From assembly GCA_937973905.1 (NCBI GenBank), contig CALJJR010000151.1, positions 1-43,788 of the forward strand: DNA of 43,788 nucleotides, in the 5' to 3' direction. A model generated the notes under the pieces. The model was not told the DNA's origin. It saw only the letters and a program-made list of their open reading frames with translations, and did not search any database. This document shows, one piece after another, positions 1 to 8,679 of the stretch. The stretch is from an uncultured Arenicella sp. GTDB lineage: Bacteria > Pseudomonadota > Gammaproteobacteria > Arenicellales > Arenicellaceae. The position numbers and the translations under genes are program-made. The first letter of the stretch is position 1. The number at the start of each line of letters is the position of its first letter.

Positions 1-36
1 ATACTTTCATTCTTGAACACTCTTAACCACCCTTGC

Positions 37-1665
37 TCACTCGTCGAGCAATTGATTAGTGCACAGACGCCCGAGAAAAGGGTTTGGATCGCAATTGTAG
101 ATAATTCGCCCACGTTGTTTTAGGCGACGATCTAATATCTGTTCAGAAACTTTGCTCGGCGCAATGCTGGAAGTCGGTTCAGCTTGCAAAAGCTCGCTCT
201 TAATCGGGTAGCTAGCCCAATCCAAGGGCGCGCGCCAACCTGGGGGAGGAGAAAGCTTAGTGCGCGTACCATTGATTGGATGACGCGCACGCCATTGCAA
301 AATATCCCGCGCCATCGCTTGCACTTTGTCCGGGTATTTCTCTGCTAGATTGTGATATTCGCTAAGATCATTTTTGAGATTAAACAGCTCATGTCTGACC
401 GTGGTAGAGGTAGGTTCCTGCTCAATCCATTGCACCAGCTTCCAGTCTCCGGAAATTGCAGTGAAATTAAAATCACCATAGTTCGGGATCTCCGAACCGA
501 AAAAAACCGTATCTTCGCGCTTGATATCAACGCCCTCAGTCAGCGCTGGCAGTAAATTTTTGCCATCTAATTCAAACTCTGTACCCATCTCGATACCGGT
601 CGCGGCCGCTAAGGTTGGGAACAAATCCATGACTGTAAACATCACGTCACTTGAGCTGCCAGCCGCTATTTTTTGTGGCCAGCGGATCATTGAAATGGTT
701 CGAATCCCGCCTTCATACGTCTCTGCTTTACCGCCTCTAAGAGGCGCGTTATCACCGCCAACTCGTCCTGAAATTCGCGAGGCACCGTTATCGGAAAAAA
801 ACAGCACGATCGTATTATCGTCCAAGCCTTCTTGCTCAAGGGTAGTAAGTACTCGGCCCATGGCTTGATCCATCGCATCCACAACAGCAGCATATAAAGG
901 TCGGCGGCTGCTCAACGAGGCCAACCGCGTCATGATGTCTGCACCACCCGAAGGACTGCGCGGAGGTTCGCGTCGATCTGCTAGGTCGGCGTATTTTTCA
1001 ACCAAGTCAGTCGGGGCTTCGAGTGGCTCGTGAGGTGCGATAAACGGTACATATAGAAAAAAGGGCTTCCCTGCATCGCGCTCGCGAATCCAGCTTGAGG
1101 CATGATCAGCCAGTAAAAACGATTCGTAACCCTCATCGGTAATCGTTTTACCGTTATGCTGAAAGTCTCGACCACCGACCATGGCAAACGGTGGGTAATA
1201 ACCTACATTGGTGTGCAGATGACCGTAGAACTCATCAAAGCCTCTCGCCAGTGGTGTGAACTGTTCTTGCGCGTGCCCCAAGTGCCACTTGCCCACAATC
1301 GCTGTTTGATATCCCGCTTCTTGAAAACTCTCTGACATGAGTTTTTCTTGTGGATGCAGACCGCCGTTATCCCAAGGCAGTAGCACGCTGTACGCCATTC
1401 CCAAGCGCATTGGGTCGCGCCCAGTCATGAGAGCGGCTCGCGTGGGCGAGCATATCGGCGCGGTGTAAAAACGATTTAACACCATGCCATCACGGGCTAA
1501 TGAGTCGATGGAGGGCGTTTCTATTTCGGAGCCTTTAAAACTGACGTCCGCATAACCTAGGTCATCGGCGACAAAAATCACCACATTAGGTTTTCCAGGC
1601 TCAGCAAGTGCCGCAAAACTGACCGAGAGAACAGCACAGATGAGCCAACGGCAACGCCTCTTCAT
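37..1665 (-). CDS. Secreted sulfatase (arylsulfatase A-like, formylglycine type)
   Basis: A 542-residue hydrolase of sulfate esters. An N-terminal signal peptide (about residues 1-21, ending AALA) points to the periplasm or outside. The active-site motif CSPTR at 72-76 gives Cys72 as the residue converted to formylglycine. Other family residues are present: Asp34-Asp35 (ADDLG), GKWHLG at 125-130 (Lys126, His128), His212 (APHEP) and Asp292-Asn293 (FSDNG). The length is normal for type I sulfatases. The start codon follows the stop of the upstream SDR directly (TGA then ATG), so the two are probably cotranscribed and translationally coupled. It is the last gene of a seven-gene minus-strand operon. 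No formylglycine-generating enzyme is in the window. The sulfated substrate cannot be told from sequence. Confidence 0.93.
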   Translation of the reverse strand: MKRRCRWLICAVLSVSFAALAEPGKPNVVIFVADDLGYADVSFKGSEIETPSIDSLARDGMVLNRFYTAPICSPTRAALMTGRDPMRLGMAYSVLLPWDNGGLHPQEKLMSESFQEAGYQTAIVGKWHLGHAQEQFTPLARGFDEFYGHLHTNVGYYPPFAMVGGRDFQHNGKTITDEGYESFLLADHASSWIRERDAGKPFFLYVPFIAPHEPLEAPTDLVEKYADLADRREPPRSPSGGADIMTRLASLSSRRPLYAAVVDAMDQAMGRVLTTLEQEGLDDNTIVLFFSDNGASRISGRVGGDNAPLRGGKAETYEGGIRTISMIRWPQKIAAGSSSDVMFTVMDLFPTLAAATGIEMGTEFELDGKNLLPALTEGVDIKREDTVFFGSEIPNYGDFNFTAISGDWKLVQWIEQEPTSTTVRHELFNLKNDLSEYHNLAEKYPDKVQAMARDILQWRARHPINGTRTKLSPPPGWRAPLDWASYPIKSELLQAEPTSSIAPSKVSEQILDRRLKQRGRIIYNCDPNPFLGRLCTNQLLDE

Positions 1666-2520
1666 TCAATCACTCGTGGCGTTGCTAGCCACGCGTTCTC
1701 GCCGCAATTTGTCGGCCACCTTCTTCATGAGCTTGACGAAGCCGACGGGAACGTAGCGGCTTAAAATATCGGTGATGATGGCATCTTTACCGATGCGGAT
1801 GCGTTGATGGTTTTTCTCCACCGCGTTGACAATCTTTTCCGCGGCATACTCAACCGTATTACCCATTTTTTCAACCAGCTTATAGTTTTTGGTTGCTTGC
1901 TTTACATCATCGGATTCATCCAAGGTAGCCAAAATCATTTTGGTTTTGATAGCCCCTGGGTGGACTGAGGTCACGCCAATTCCGTAATGATAAAGCTCTG
2001 AATACAAGGATTGACTGATGGCCTTCACCGCGGCCTTGGTGGCGCCGTACGACGATTGATTTGGCATCCCCACAAACCCGGCCAAACTCGACATATTTAA
2101 TATATGCGCGCCCTCATTCGCGGCTGCCTGTTTGAGCGCTGGCAGAAAAAACTGCGTGCCGTAAATTACACCCCAGACATTGATGCCGAGCATGCGTTCC
2201 CAATCTTCAATGGAATGATTCTCAAAGTTCTTCTGCAAGGTGATGCCCGCATTATTGTGCAAGATGTTTACCTTGCCGTGGCGTTCAACAACATCCTTAG
2301 CAAGCGCTTCCATTTGCACGCGATCAGTGACATCAACAACATGGGTGCTAATAGTGGTGCCGAGATCAACAAGCTTAGCTTTGTTTTCATCCAATGCGGT
2401 TTGCGAGATATCCACTAAAGCTATGTGGCAGCCTTTGCTCGCTAGCAACTCGGCTACGCCCAAGGCAATGCCACCGCCACCGCCAGTAATTACAGCAACC
2501 ATGCCTGCTTCTATTTTCAT
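1666..2520 (-). CDS. SDR family oxidoreductase
   Basis: A 284-residue classical short-chain dehydrogenase/reductase. The cofactor motif TGGGGGIA lies at 12-19, NNAG at 89-92, serine(s) at 144-145 and the catalytic YGATK at 158-162. Asp37 at the end of the second beta strand (ALVDIS) favours NAD(H) over NADP(H). The C-terminal part is longer than in minimal SDRs, which typically have about 250 residues. It lies between the OYE-type reductase (40 bp upstream) and the sulfatase (no gap) in the catabolic operon. It probably oxidises an alcohol or reduces a ketone made by the Rieske oxygenase pathway; the substrate is unknown. Confidence 0.9.
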   Translation of the reverse strand: MKIEAGMVAVITGGGGGIALGVAELLASKGCHIALVDISQTALDENKAKLVDLGTTISTHVVDVTDRVQMEALAKDVVERHGKVNILHNNAGITLQKNFENHSIEDWERMLGINVWGVIYGTQFFLPALKQAAANEGAHILNMSSLAGFVGMPNQSSYGATKAAVKAISQSLYSELYHYGIGVTSVHPGAIKTKMILATLDESDDVKQATKNYKLVEKMGNTVEYAAEKIVNAVEKNHQRIRIGKDAIITDILSRYVPVGFVKLMKKVADKLRRERVASNATSD

Positions 2521-2560
2521 TGTGTCTCTACCTTAATAATTATTATCGGCTCGTCGAAAT

Positions 2561-3790
2561 TCATACATCAATTGCCGCTAATCCCTTCGGATCATTCAGT
2601 TCACAATGCACACCGCCAGGCAGATCGATACTGGTCAAACAATAGTTGCAGTGAGTGCATCCGTTGCGATACTCGCCTTGCTGTGACCGCATATTGTTGA
2701 CCATATTTGGATCTTTAATAAGCGCACGAGCTATTTGAATAAAATCAACACCAGCGCGCATGACTTCTTCAACACTCTCGGTTGTATGGCAACCACCGAT
2801 ATACACCATCTTGGCGTTCTTAACGTTGTCGCGAAAGCGCTTATGTCCGTCGAGCAAATACAATTCCTTATACGGCACATCGCGAAACATCTTCGGCGCC
2901 AAGTATTTTAGAAACGTCTTAGCAACCGCGTTCGGAGCCGTTTTGATAATGCCTGGGGCCAAGGATTTGCCGCGCACCATTGGCATTGGGTTATAACTAC
3001 TGGTGCCGGCACTGGTGATCAACGCGTCGATACCCGCCTGGTCCAACATCTGCGCAACGATGAGCGCTTCGGGTTCTTTTAAACCACCTCGTACACCATC
3101 AAACATGCTTTGCTTGCCCAGTATGGGAAAGTCTTCACCGACTGCTTTACGCACCGCTTCATAGCAACGTAGGGGCACTCGCATGCGGTTTTCGATGGAG
3201 CCACCGTACTTGTCACTGCGACGATTGGTCAACGGACTAATAAACTGGCTCAAGCCATAACCATGCCCAAAATGAATCTCCAAGGCATCGAAGCCCAACT
3301 CCTTCATAAAGGCAGCGGTATCAAAATAACTCTGCACAAAGAGTTCGATATCCTTCTCGCTCATTGCCCCGGCAAATGGCCGCCCGACCATTAGGCCTAG
3401 ATTATTAAAATGACGACTCGGGCCTAGCGGTCGCTTCAAACGTTGCAACTTCTTGTTCTTTGAAAAGTGGCCACAATGCCCAAGCTGACCGGACACTTTG
3501 GCTCCAGTTGCCTGTAGAGTTTCCAAAAGGGTACTGAGCTGAGGGCGCACTGATTCATTGACCAGAATCATGTCCTCATGAATGCGGCCATCGGGTTCAG
3601 TTGCGCAATACCCGATGGTGGTCATAGCGACCCCGCCTTCACAGGGTGCGCGATGAAAATCTATCAACTCAGGCGTAGGAATCCCGCGCGGGGTTTTACC
3701 TTCAAAAGTAGCGGCCCGGATAATGCGATTGCGCAATTCCAGGCCGTTTAGTTTAGCCGGCGCAAGCGCCTTCTCTAGCTCCGGGCTCAT
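2561..3790 (-). CDS. NADH:flavin oxidoreductase, Old Yellow Enzyme family, with Fe-S cysteines
   Basis: A 409-residue FMN TIM-barrel reductase. The family signature with HFGHGYG, LSQFISP and YGGSIENR lies around residues 172-201. Near the C terminus Cys378, Cys381, Cys384 and Cys396 form a C-x2-C-x2-C-x11-C pattern like the 4Fe-4S site of 2,4-dienoyl-CoA and trimethylamine dehydrogenases. Unlike those enzymes (about 650-730 residues) it ends soon after the cluster and lacks the C-terminal FAD/NAD domains. Its start overlaps the stop of the amidohydrolase gene by four bases (ATGA), so the two are translationally coupled. It probably reduces an activated C=C bond or demethylates in the pathway; the substrate is unknown. 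Confidence 0.88.
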   Translation of the reverse strand: MSPELEKALAPAKLNGLELRNRIIRAATFEGKTPRGIPTPELIDFHRAPCEGGVAMTTIGYCATEPDGRIHEDMILVNESVRPQLSTLLETLQATGAKVSGQLGHCGHFSKNKKLQRLKRPLGPSRHFNNLGLMVGRPFAGAMSEKDIELFVQSYFDTAAFMKELGFDALEIHFGHGYGLSQFISPLTNRRSDKYGGSIENRMRVPLRCYEAVRKAVGEDFPILGKQSMFDGVRGGLKEPEALIVAQMLDQAGIDALITSAGTSSYNPMPMVRGKSLAPGIIKTAPNAVAKTFLKYLAPKMFRDVPYKELYLLDGHKRFRDNVKNAKMVYIGGCHTTESVEEVMRAGVDFIQIARALIKDPNMVNNMRSQQGEYRNGCTHCNYCLTSIDLPGGVHCELNDPKGLAAIDV

Positions 3791-5001
3791 GCAAACTCGG
3801 ATTTGAGTGGGCCAACCTCTGCTGCAACCTTGCCGAGTGCATCGACATCAAAATTATAAAAGCGCGCCGCGTTACCACCGAGAATCGCCGCTACGTCGTC
3901 TTCAGGGAAGCCCGAGAATGCGGCCTTCACATCGCGCGCAGTATGTGGCCAAGTGCCTTCTGGGTGCGGGTAGTCACTTCCCCACATAAGTTGCTCAAGA
4001 CCGAGTTCATGGCGAATTTCAACATCACCCCGCGGCATACATGAAGCGCCAATCGCGCAGTTGCGCTTGAAATACTCAACCGGAGACATCGACAAATGCG
4101 TTCGATAGTCTCCTAACTTGGCCGAGAAGTGGGTGTCATGATAGTGATGATCGAGCATGCGCAACATCGGTGGCAATAAAAAGCCTTGGCCGGTCTCGGT
4201 GACACTGGCTTTTAGTTTTGGGAATCGTTCGAACACACCACCCCAAGTCATGAAGATCAAGGGTCGGTACGTCCAGAAGAACACTTCTGAAATAAAGATA
4301 CCGACGGCACCCGGATAGTTGCTGATATCACCCATCGGAAACATCTGCCCATAGTAGTCTTCCATCGGGGCTGGGCCAGAATGAAAACAAACCACGATAT
4401 TGAGGTCTTCACAGGCCTCCCAGAATGGATCATATTTTGGATGATGATATGACTCGTACTCGTTGGTTAGCAGCGGCAGCAACACACCGCCCAAGCCGTT
4501 TTCAGACGCCCACCGAACTTCTTTGATAGCCTCTTCTACGTCCCAAAGAATTGGACAAACTGCGATGCCAAAATGCCGAGCAGGGTTATTCGATACGAGT
4601 TCAGAAAGCCAACGATTGTGCGCCCGCGCACCTGCCCATTGCAGCTCGCCCATCACGTCTTTGGTCGGCATTTGTAAGCCGGCGCCAAACGGAGGTGCGT
4701 TTTGCTCAGTAATGCCATCGGGGAAAATTACCTCGCCAGCGATACCATCGCCATCGAGTACTTCAATTCGCTTCTCATAGTCCCAGGCACCAGTAAGGTG
4801 GTCTTCAATCCCGCTGCGCCATTCGTCGTTGATCTCTTTAAGAAGAAAGACGCGCTCAGCCATGTCGGTCATTTCGGTTTGAATCGGCAGCGCCATATCA
4901 AACATGTCCCGATATTTGGGGTCGATATAGTCTCGGTACTTGTGCGCTGGTAACCCAGCATGACAATCTGAAGAAACGACTAAATGTCTATCTGCACTCA
5001 T
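3787..5001 (-). CDS. Amidohydrolase family metal-dependent hydrolase/decarboxylase (Amidohydro_2)
   Basis: A 404-residue TIM-barrel enzyme of the ACMSD-like amidohydrolase group. The N-terminal metal motif is Asp12-Cys-His14 (SSDCHAG) instead of the usual HxH. His207 (CFHSGP) and Asp343 (GSDYPH) fit the other conserved metal and catalytic positions. Members of this group decarboxylate or hydrolyse aromatic and other cyclic acids. A good ribosome-binding site (AAGGAG, near 5007-5012) precedes the ATG at 5001. It lies directly after the Rieske oxygenase and is coupled to the OYE reductase, so it probably acts on an oxygenated ring product. C-C hydrolase and decarboxylase are both possible roles. 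Confidence 0.88.
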   Translation of the reverse strand: MSADRHLVVSSDCHAGLPAHKYRDYIDPKYRDMFDMALPIQTEMTDMAERVFLLKEINDEWRSGIEDHLTGAWDYEKRIEVLDGDGIAGEVIFPDGITEQNAPPFGAGLQMPTKDVMGELQWAGARAHNRWLSELVSNNPARHFGIAVCPILWDVEEAIKEVRWASENGLGGVLLPLLTNEYESYHHPKYDPFWEACEDLNIVVCFHSGPAPMEDYYGQMFPMGDISNYPGAVGIFISEVFFWTYRPLIFMTWGGVFERFPKLKASVTETGQGFLLPPMLRMLDHHYHDTHFSAKLGDYRTHLSMSPVEYFKRNCAIGASCMPRGDVEIRHELGLEQLMWGSDYPHPEGTWPHTARDVKAAFSGFPEDDVAAILGGNAARFYNFDVDALGKVAAEVGPLKSEFA

Positions 5002-5017
5002 TTTTTACTCCTTACCT

Positions 5018-6043
5018 CTAACCAACGGCACGCAGGGGTGTGGAGCTTGTACCGCCCTCACCTTCTTCTGCGTAAAACTGTTTAAACCACTTTCGATACT
5101 TAGCGATGGGACCATCACCGTCACACAATATTGGGTTGTCGCGATAAATTTTGTTCTCCCAAATTGGAATATCATGACCAACCTGACGCACAATCTCTTC
5201 GATCAATACGTCGGTGAACATATTGAACTGTTCAGAAATATCGTTGGGTTTAGTAAATGCAAAGCGAAGCTTAATTCGATCTGCGGTTATCGGCACCATG
5301 GTTGCCATCATCACGGTTTTAAACGCACGGGCGAACTCTTGCAGCGCCATACCTGGGCCAAAATTTTGCGTGACCAGATGCATTTCTTCCATCTCGGTCA
5401 TATCAATATTGCCTTCTTCGTCAATCTTGGGGCTACGCGTCACCATATCGGTCATGCGATGGGCACCGTCCAATTTAACATCGGCTTGCGGCATGTCTGC
5501 AGCGCCATGCACATAAACAAAATGCGCAATGTCGACCGCATTTTCGCCAGACTCCTGCAAACACGTATTGATTTCCCACTCGTAGGTGTCCAATTCTGAC
5601 CAATTTGGATCAGAGAATTCCGCCACATCGGTGATGTCAAAACTAGGCGCAGCTTGATTTGGGTGGTACCAAGCCCAAACCATTTGGTTGCGCTCCTGCA
5701 TCGGAAAAGTATGCAGGCACGAACCTTCTGTTGCCCGTTTAGGCATGTTCTTTGCATAGGGAATATTGGCAACCTCACCTTTAGTGGTCAACTCCCAAGC
5801 ATGAAATGGGCAAGCGAGGTTCTCGCCCACTACTTTGCCGCCATGCCCAAGATGCGCGCCTAGATGCGGGCAATACGGCTCCATCAATTGGGCAACCCCT
5901 GACTCAGTTCGAAACAAAACCAGTTCTTGACCGAAAAAGTGTACCGGTAAGACGTCCCCAGCTTTAAGGTCTTTGCTGTAAGAGACGGCATACCAACCAA
6001 AAGGAATTGGCAGTCCAGAGGAAAGATCGTGTGCGTGTCCCAT
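5018..6043 (-). CDS. Rieske non-heme iron oxygenase, KshA-like oxygenase component
   Basis: A 341-residue ring-hydroxylating oxygenase alpha-type subunit. The Rieske [2Fe-2S] ligands are Cys58, His60, Cys78 and His81 (CPH-x17-CPFH). The mononuclear iron site is within ENAVDIAHFVYVH at 167-179: Asn168, bridging Asp171, His174 and His179. This arrangement and the length resemble 3-ketosteroid 9-alpha-hydroxylase (KshA) and Neverland-type oxygenases more than phthalate or benzoate dioxygenases; that is family recognition, not a search result. No ferredoxin reductase gene is nearby, so electrons must come from elsewhere. The AGGAG ribosome-binding site is just before the start. It is probably the committing hydroxylation step of the operon. 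Confidence 0.92.
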   Translation of the reverse strand: MGHAHDLSSGLPIPFGWYAVSYSKDLKAGDVLPVHFFGQELVLFRTESGVAQLMEPYCPHLGAHLGHGGKVVGENLACPFHAWELTTKGEVANIPYAKNMPKRATEGSCLHTFPMQERNQMVWAWYHPNQAAPSFDITDVAEFSDPNWSELDTYEWEINTCLQESGENAVDIAHFVYVHGAADMPQADVKLDGAHRMTDMVTRSPKIDEEGNIDMTEMEEMHLVTQNFGPGMALQEFARAFKTVMMATMVPITADRIKLRFAFTKPNDISEQFNMFTDVLIEEIVRQVGHDIPIWENKIYRDNPILCDGDGPIAKYRKWFKQFYAEEGEGGTSSTPLRAVG

Positions 6044-6054
6044 TCTATTACTCC

Positions 6055-6945
6055 TCAGCCGAGCGTGGCTGGCACGGGGTTCGTTTGATTTAAAATTGAT
6101 TGCATACGCGTCTCAACTTTCGCACGCGTATCTTGGTTCCATTCCAGCACCCAGAACTGGTCATCGCGAATACCCTTGAGGGCAATCTGAGCGACTTCAT
6201 CCGGGTGCGTGGTGATCAGCTCAGCACCGTACTCCTGCATAAGTTTGCGTAAGTCTTCGGTGGTTTTGATGCCACTATCTGGTGCATCGGCGGCTTTCGC
6301 GAAATGCTCTGGGCGCACTCGATCTGAGTCAAAGATGCCGGTGTCCACAATATGCGGCCCAGGGAACAGCGCATGAACTTTCACCTTACTTTGCGCCACC
6401 AGCAGCTGCTGGTACAAGGCCTCGGTAACGGCTTGCACAGCGGCTTTTGTGGCGGAATATACCGGCTGGTCAGGATAGACTAAAAACGCGCCATTACCTG
6501 AACCGGTGATCATGAAATGCGCATCCTGATCGTCATTCGTTGCCTGCGCCATCAAACGCGGCATAAAGGCATTAATGGTGTTAACCACGCCCCAAAAGTT
6601 AACCTCAAAACACCACTTCCAATCGTTGTCTGCATAACCCCAGAGAGGCCCTGCCTCACCCGCCGCAACACCCGCGTTAGCGAAGACTAAATGCGCGCCA
6701 CCGAGATCATCGAACGCCCTTGTGGCCAAGTCATTGAGCTGACCCGCTTGAGTGACGTCGCAAAGCTGCGCATGTGCCTCAAAGCCTTGATCTACTAATT
6801 CTGCGCGCGTCGATTCGAGCGCTGATTCATCTACGTCAGCGATTAAAACGCGCGCACCCGCCTCGCCCAAAGCAAAGGCCAATGAACGACCGACGCCGCT
6901 CGCGCCACCAGTAACAACCGCCAATTTGCCCGAGAAATCTTGCAT
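6055..6945 (-). CDS. SDR family oxidoreductase
   Basis: A 296-residue classical SDR. TGGASGVG lies at 12-19, ANAG at 89-92, Ser149 in TGSGNG and YSATK at 163-167. Asp37 (IADVDE) suggests NAD(H) preference. The residues after the active site (190-270) are longer than in minimal SDRs and resemble those acting on bulky hydrophobic alcohols. It sits 8 bp downstream of the acetoacetate-decarboxylase-like gene and 11 bp upstream of the Rieske oxygenase, so it is part of the same transcript. It probably oxidises a hydroxylated intermediate; the substrate is unknown. Confidence 0.9.
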   Translation of the reverse strand: MQDFSGKLAVVTGGASGVGRSLAFALGEAGARVLIADVDESALESTRAELVDQGFEAHAQLCDVTQAGQLNDLATRAFDDLGGAHLVFANAGVAAGEAGPLWGYADNDWKWCFEVNFWGVVNTINAFMPRLMAQATNDDQDAHFMITGSGNGAFLVYPDQPVYSATKAAVQAVTEALYQQLLVAQSKVKVHALFPGPHIVDTGIFDSDRVRPEHFAKAADAPDSGIKTTEDLRKLMQEYGAELITTHPDEVAQIALKGIRDDQFWVLEWNQDTRAKVETRMQSILNQTNPVPATLG

Positions 6946-6953
6946 GACTCAGC

Positions 6954-7706
6954 CTAAGTGTTAGCAGGGAAGCGCGTGCCACCGACCGTTTCTGCAAACG
7001 GCCAAAACTCTTCGGCATTCAATTCGCCAGCCTTGGTGATGCTGCGATCAAGAAAGTTTGGCGTCCATAAATAGCTGTCTACCATTTCTCGCATTGGCAG
7101 GCGCGAAGCAATCGGGTCAGCGCTACTCTCCCGCAAAATCAATTCGCCTTTTACGGTTTGACGGTAAGCCGTGGAATACTTTTGATAGACGCGCACTACT
7201 TGAGGTGGGAACTCAAATTTACCCGGCTCCATGCTGACGTCGCGCACGCTTTTGATCCACCACTCGTTGAGTTCAAACTCTTCGCCGGGACCATCTTGTT
7301 TATTCACCGCACCGCGAAACTCAATAAAAGTGTGACCCGCATGCTTAACCTTGGCCGTGACATCGCCCATAAAAAGGAAGTAATCAATGTCAGCAAGGTA
7401 CTTGGGTTGCCCCCAATGCTCGCGACTCGGATACACGGCATCTTCTTGGTCAATGGCATAACCCAATGCGTACTGACCTTCCATCCCATCATAGTCGGCC
7501 GCCACCATAATTGTGCACCCGTACTCGGGCACATCCATCACCGGGTAGTTGTACACCGTAAGAAAGACCTTTGGGTCTTTACCGACCGAGAAGCCGGGCG
7601 GCAATAGCTTGGCAATCGCATCAGCGTCGGTACGGTACTCAATTTTGAGCATTGGCCAGTTCATAATATCGCCGGGCAAACCTTGTGGTGGGGTGTTGGT
7701 GCTCAT
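6954..7706 (-). CDS. Acetoacetate decarboxylase family protein (ADC fold)
   Basis: A 250-residue protein of the acetoacetate decarboxylase superfamily. The motif EHWGQPKYLA at 96-105 contains Pro101-Lys102; this lysine matches the Schiff-base lysine of true acetoacetate decarboxylases. The length fits the family. Many relatives use the same fold for aldolase, dehydratase or decarboxylase reactions on beta-keto or pyruvyl acids, so the exact reaction is open. It is the first gene of the seven-gene minus-strand operon and lies opposite the TetR regulator. A GGAG ribosome-binding site precedes the ATG at 7706. Confidence 0.85.
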   Translation of the reverse strand: MSTNTPPQGLPGDIMNWPMLKIEYRTDADAIAKLLPPGFSVGKDPKVFLTVYNYPVMDVPEYGCTIMVAADYDGMEGQYALGYAIDQEDAVYPSREHWGQPKYLADIDYFLFMGDVTAKVKHAGHTFIEFRGAVNKQDGPGEEFELNEWWIKSVRDVSMEPGKFEFPPQVVRVYQKYSTAYRQTVKGELILRESSADPIASRLPMREMVDSYLWTPNFLDRSITKAGELNAEEFWPFAETVGGTRFPANT

Positions 7707-7944
7707 ACGGATCTCCTGTTTTTTTATGCCGACTTGTTTAGGTGCTCAGTTAGAGCGTCGAACGATTTAGCCAAGGCACACAGCTCTCAATGAACTAGAC
7801 AGACCAAGATAAGACGATCAGCCGAGCTAGCTAAACTTGCTGGTGCGGGTGGAAAGATAGAACCTAATCTATTTGCGGTATAGATTAGGTGATACTGTTC
7901 CATTTGTCTATGGAAATAGAACAAAATATGCTAATGTGTTCCAT
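7707..7944. promoter_or_regulatory. Divergent TetR/catabolic operon intergenic region
   Basis: This 238-bp non-coding stretch separates the ADC-like gene from the TetR gene. It holds a perfect 11-bp inverted repeat (ACCTAATCTAT and its complement, 7862-7872 and 7880-7890, 7-bp spacer). It also has a repeated TGTTCCAT motif, near 7896 and 7937. The arrangement is typical of a TetR-family repressor controlling itself and the divergent operon. Confidence 0.6.
7862..7890. promoter_or_regulatory. Probable TetR operator (11-bp perfect inverted repeat)
   Basis: The arms are ACCTAATCTAT (7862-7872) and ATAGATTAGGT (7880-7890), separated by TTGCGGT. The repeat lies 55 bp before the chosen TetR start and about 160 bp before the operon start. 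That the TetR protein binds here is inferred from position and symmetry. Confidence 0.6.
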
Positions 7945-8595
7945 ATGTCAGCCGAAGCACTCTCATTAGACCCGTCAACTCACGACGGCAACACTGCAAA
8001 AATAGACCCTCGTATTGCGGCAACTAGGAATACGATTCTCGATGCTGCGGTTTCCCTATATAAGCAACATGGCATCGACAAAACATCGATCAGCGCTGTG
8101 ATTGAAGCCTCGGATGTTGGGCGCACCACTTTTTATCGGCACTTCACCGATCGGGATGATCTGTTAAGTCAAACCCTCATCCGCGATTTCGAATCGCTGA
8201 TGGACGACTTTCAAAAAGCCACGCGGCGCTACGATACGATCGAAGAGCAAATCGAGGAAGACATGCTGTGGTTCCTAGATCAATTTGCTCAGCGTGGCGC
8301 GCTCTCACTGTTGTTTTCTGAAACGCAGTGGCATCGATATCAACAAGCATCACAGACATTAGGTTCCTTTCGCCGCGCAGCGATCGCCTGCGCTACACCC
8401 ACCTATGAACGCGCCGTCTCTGAAGGCCGTTTACGCCCTGCGATTACCCTAGAGAAATACATCGATTGGGCCTCATTCGTGGTGATGTCTTTGCAAGTGG
8501 TAAAACTTCCGGCCACCGCGACTCGCATGCACTCACGCGAGATGCTGCGCAACTTTCTAGTACCATCCCTGATCTCTGACATCCCTAAAGGTTGA
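7945..8595 (+). CDS. TetR/AcrR family transcriptional regulator
   Basis: A 216-residue DNA-binding regulator when started at the ATG at 7945. An in-frame TTG at 7873 would add 24 residues but lies inside the inverted-repeat operator, so the ATG is preferred; neither start has a good ribosome-binding site. The HTH region at about 23-67 contains TRNTILDAAVSLYKQHG, TSISAVIEASDVGRTTFYRHF and DRDDLL, the standard TetR pattern. The C-terminal ligand domain is not diagnostic. It is divergent from the ADC-SDR-Rieske-amidohydrolase-OYE-SDR-sulfatase operon and probably represses it until the substrate or an intermediate binds. Confidence 0.9.
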   Translation: MSAEALSLDPSTHDGNTAKIDPRIAATRNTILDAAVSLYKQHGIDKTSISAVIEASDVGRTTFYRHFTDRDDLLSQTLIRDFESLMDDFQKATRRYDTIEEQIEEDMLWFLDQFAQRGALSLLFSETQWHRYQQASQTLGSFRRAAIACATPTYERAVSEGRLRPAITLEKYIDWASFVVMSLQVVKLPATATRMHSREMLRNFLVPSLISDIPKG

Positions 8596-8614
8596 CCGGA
8601 GAAAGAACCCAATC

Positions 8615-8640
8615 GCTCCGCACCCTTCGCTGTGCGGAGC
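8615..8640. terminator. Hairpin between convergent TetR and hyuB genes
   Basis: A 9-bp perfect stem (GCTCCGCAC and its complement) with an 8-nt loop lies 20 bp after the TetR stop and 40 bp from the hyuB stop. There is no U-tract, so it is at best a weak or bidirectional terminator. Confidence 0.4.
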
Positions 8641-8679
8641 TTGCGACTTAAGCCTACTTCAGCCTCTAGCCGATGCCAG

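Noticed and set aside
7873-7944. TTG start giving the TetR protein 24 more residues
   Set aside because: The TTG lies inside the 11-bp inverted repeat, and the extra residues do not resemble TetR sequence. The ATG at 7945 is preferred.
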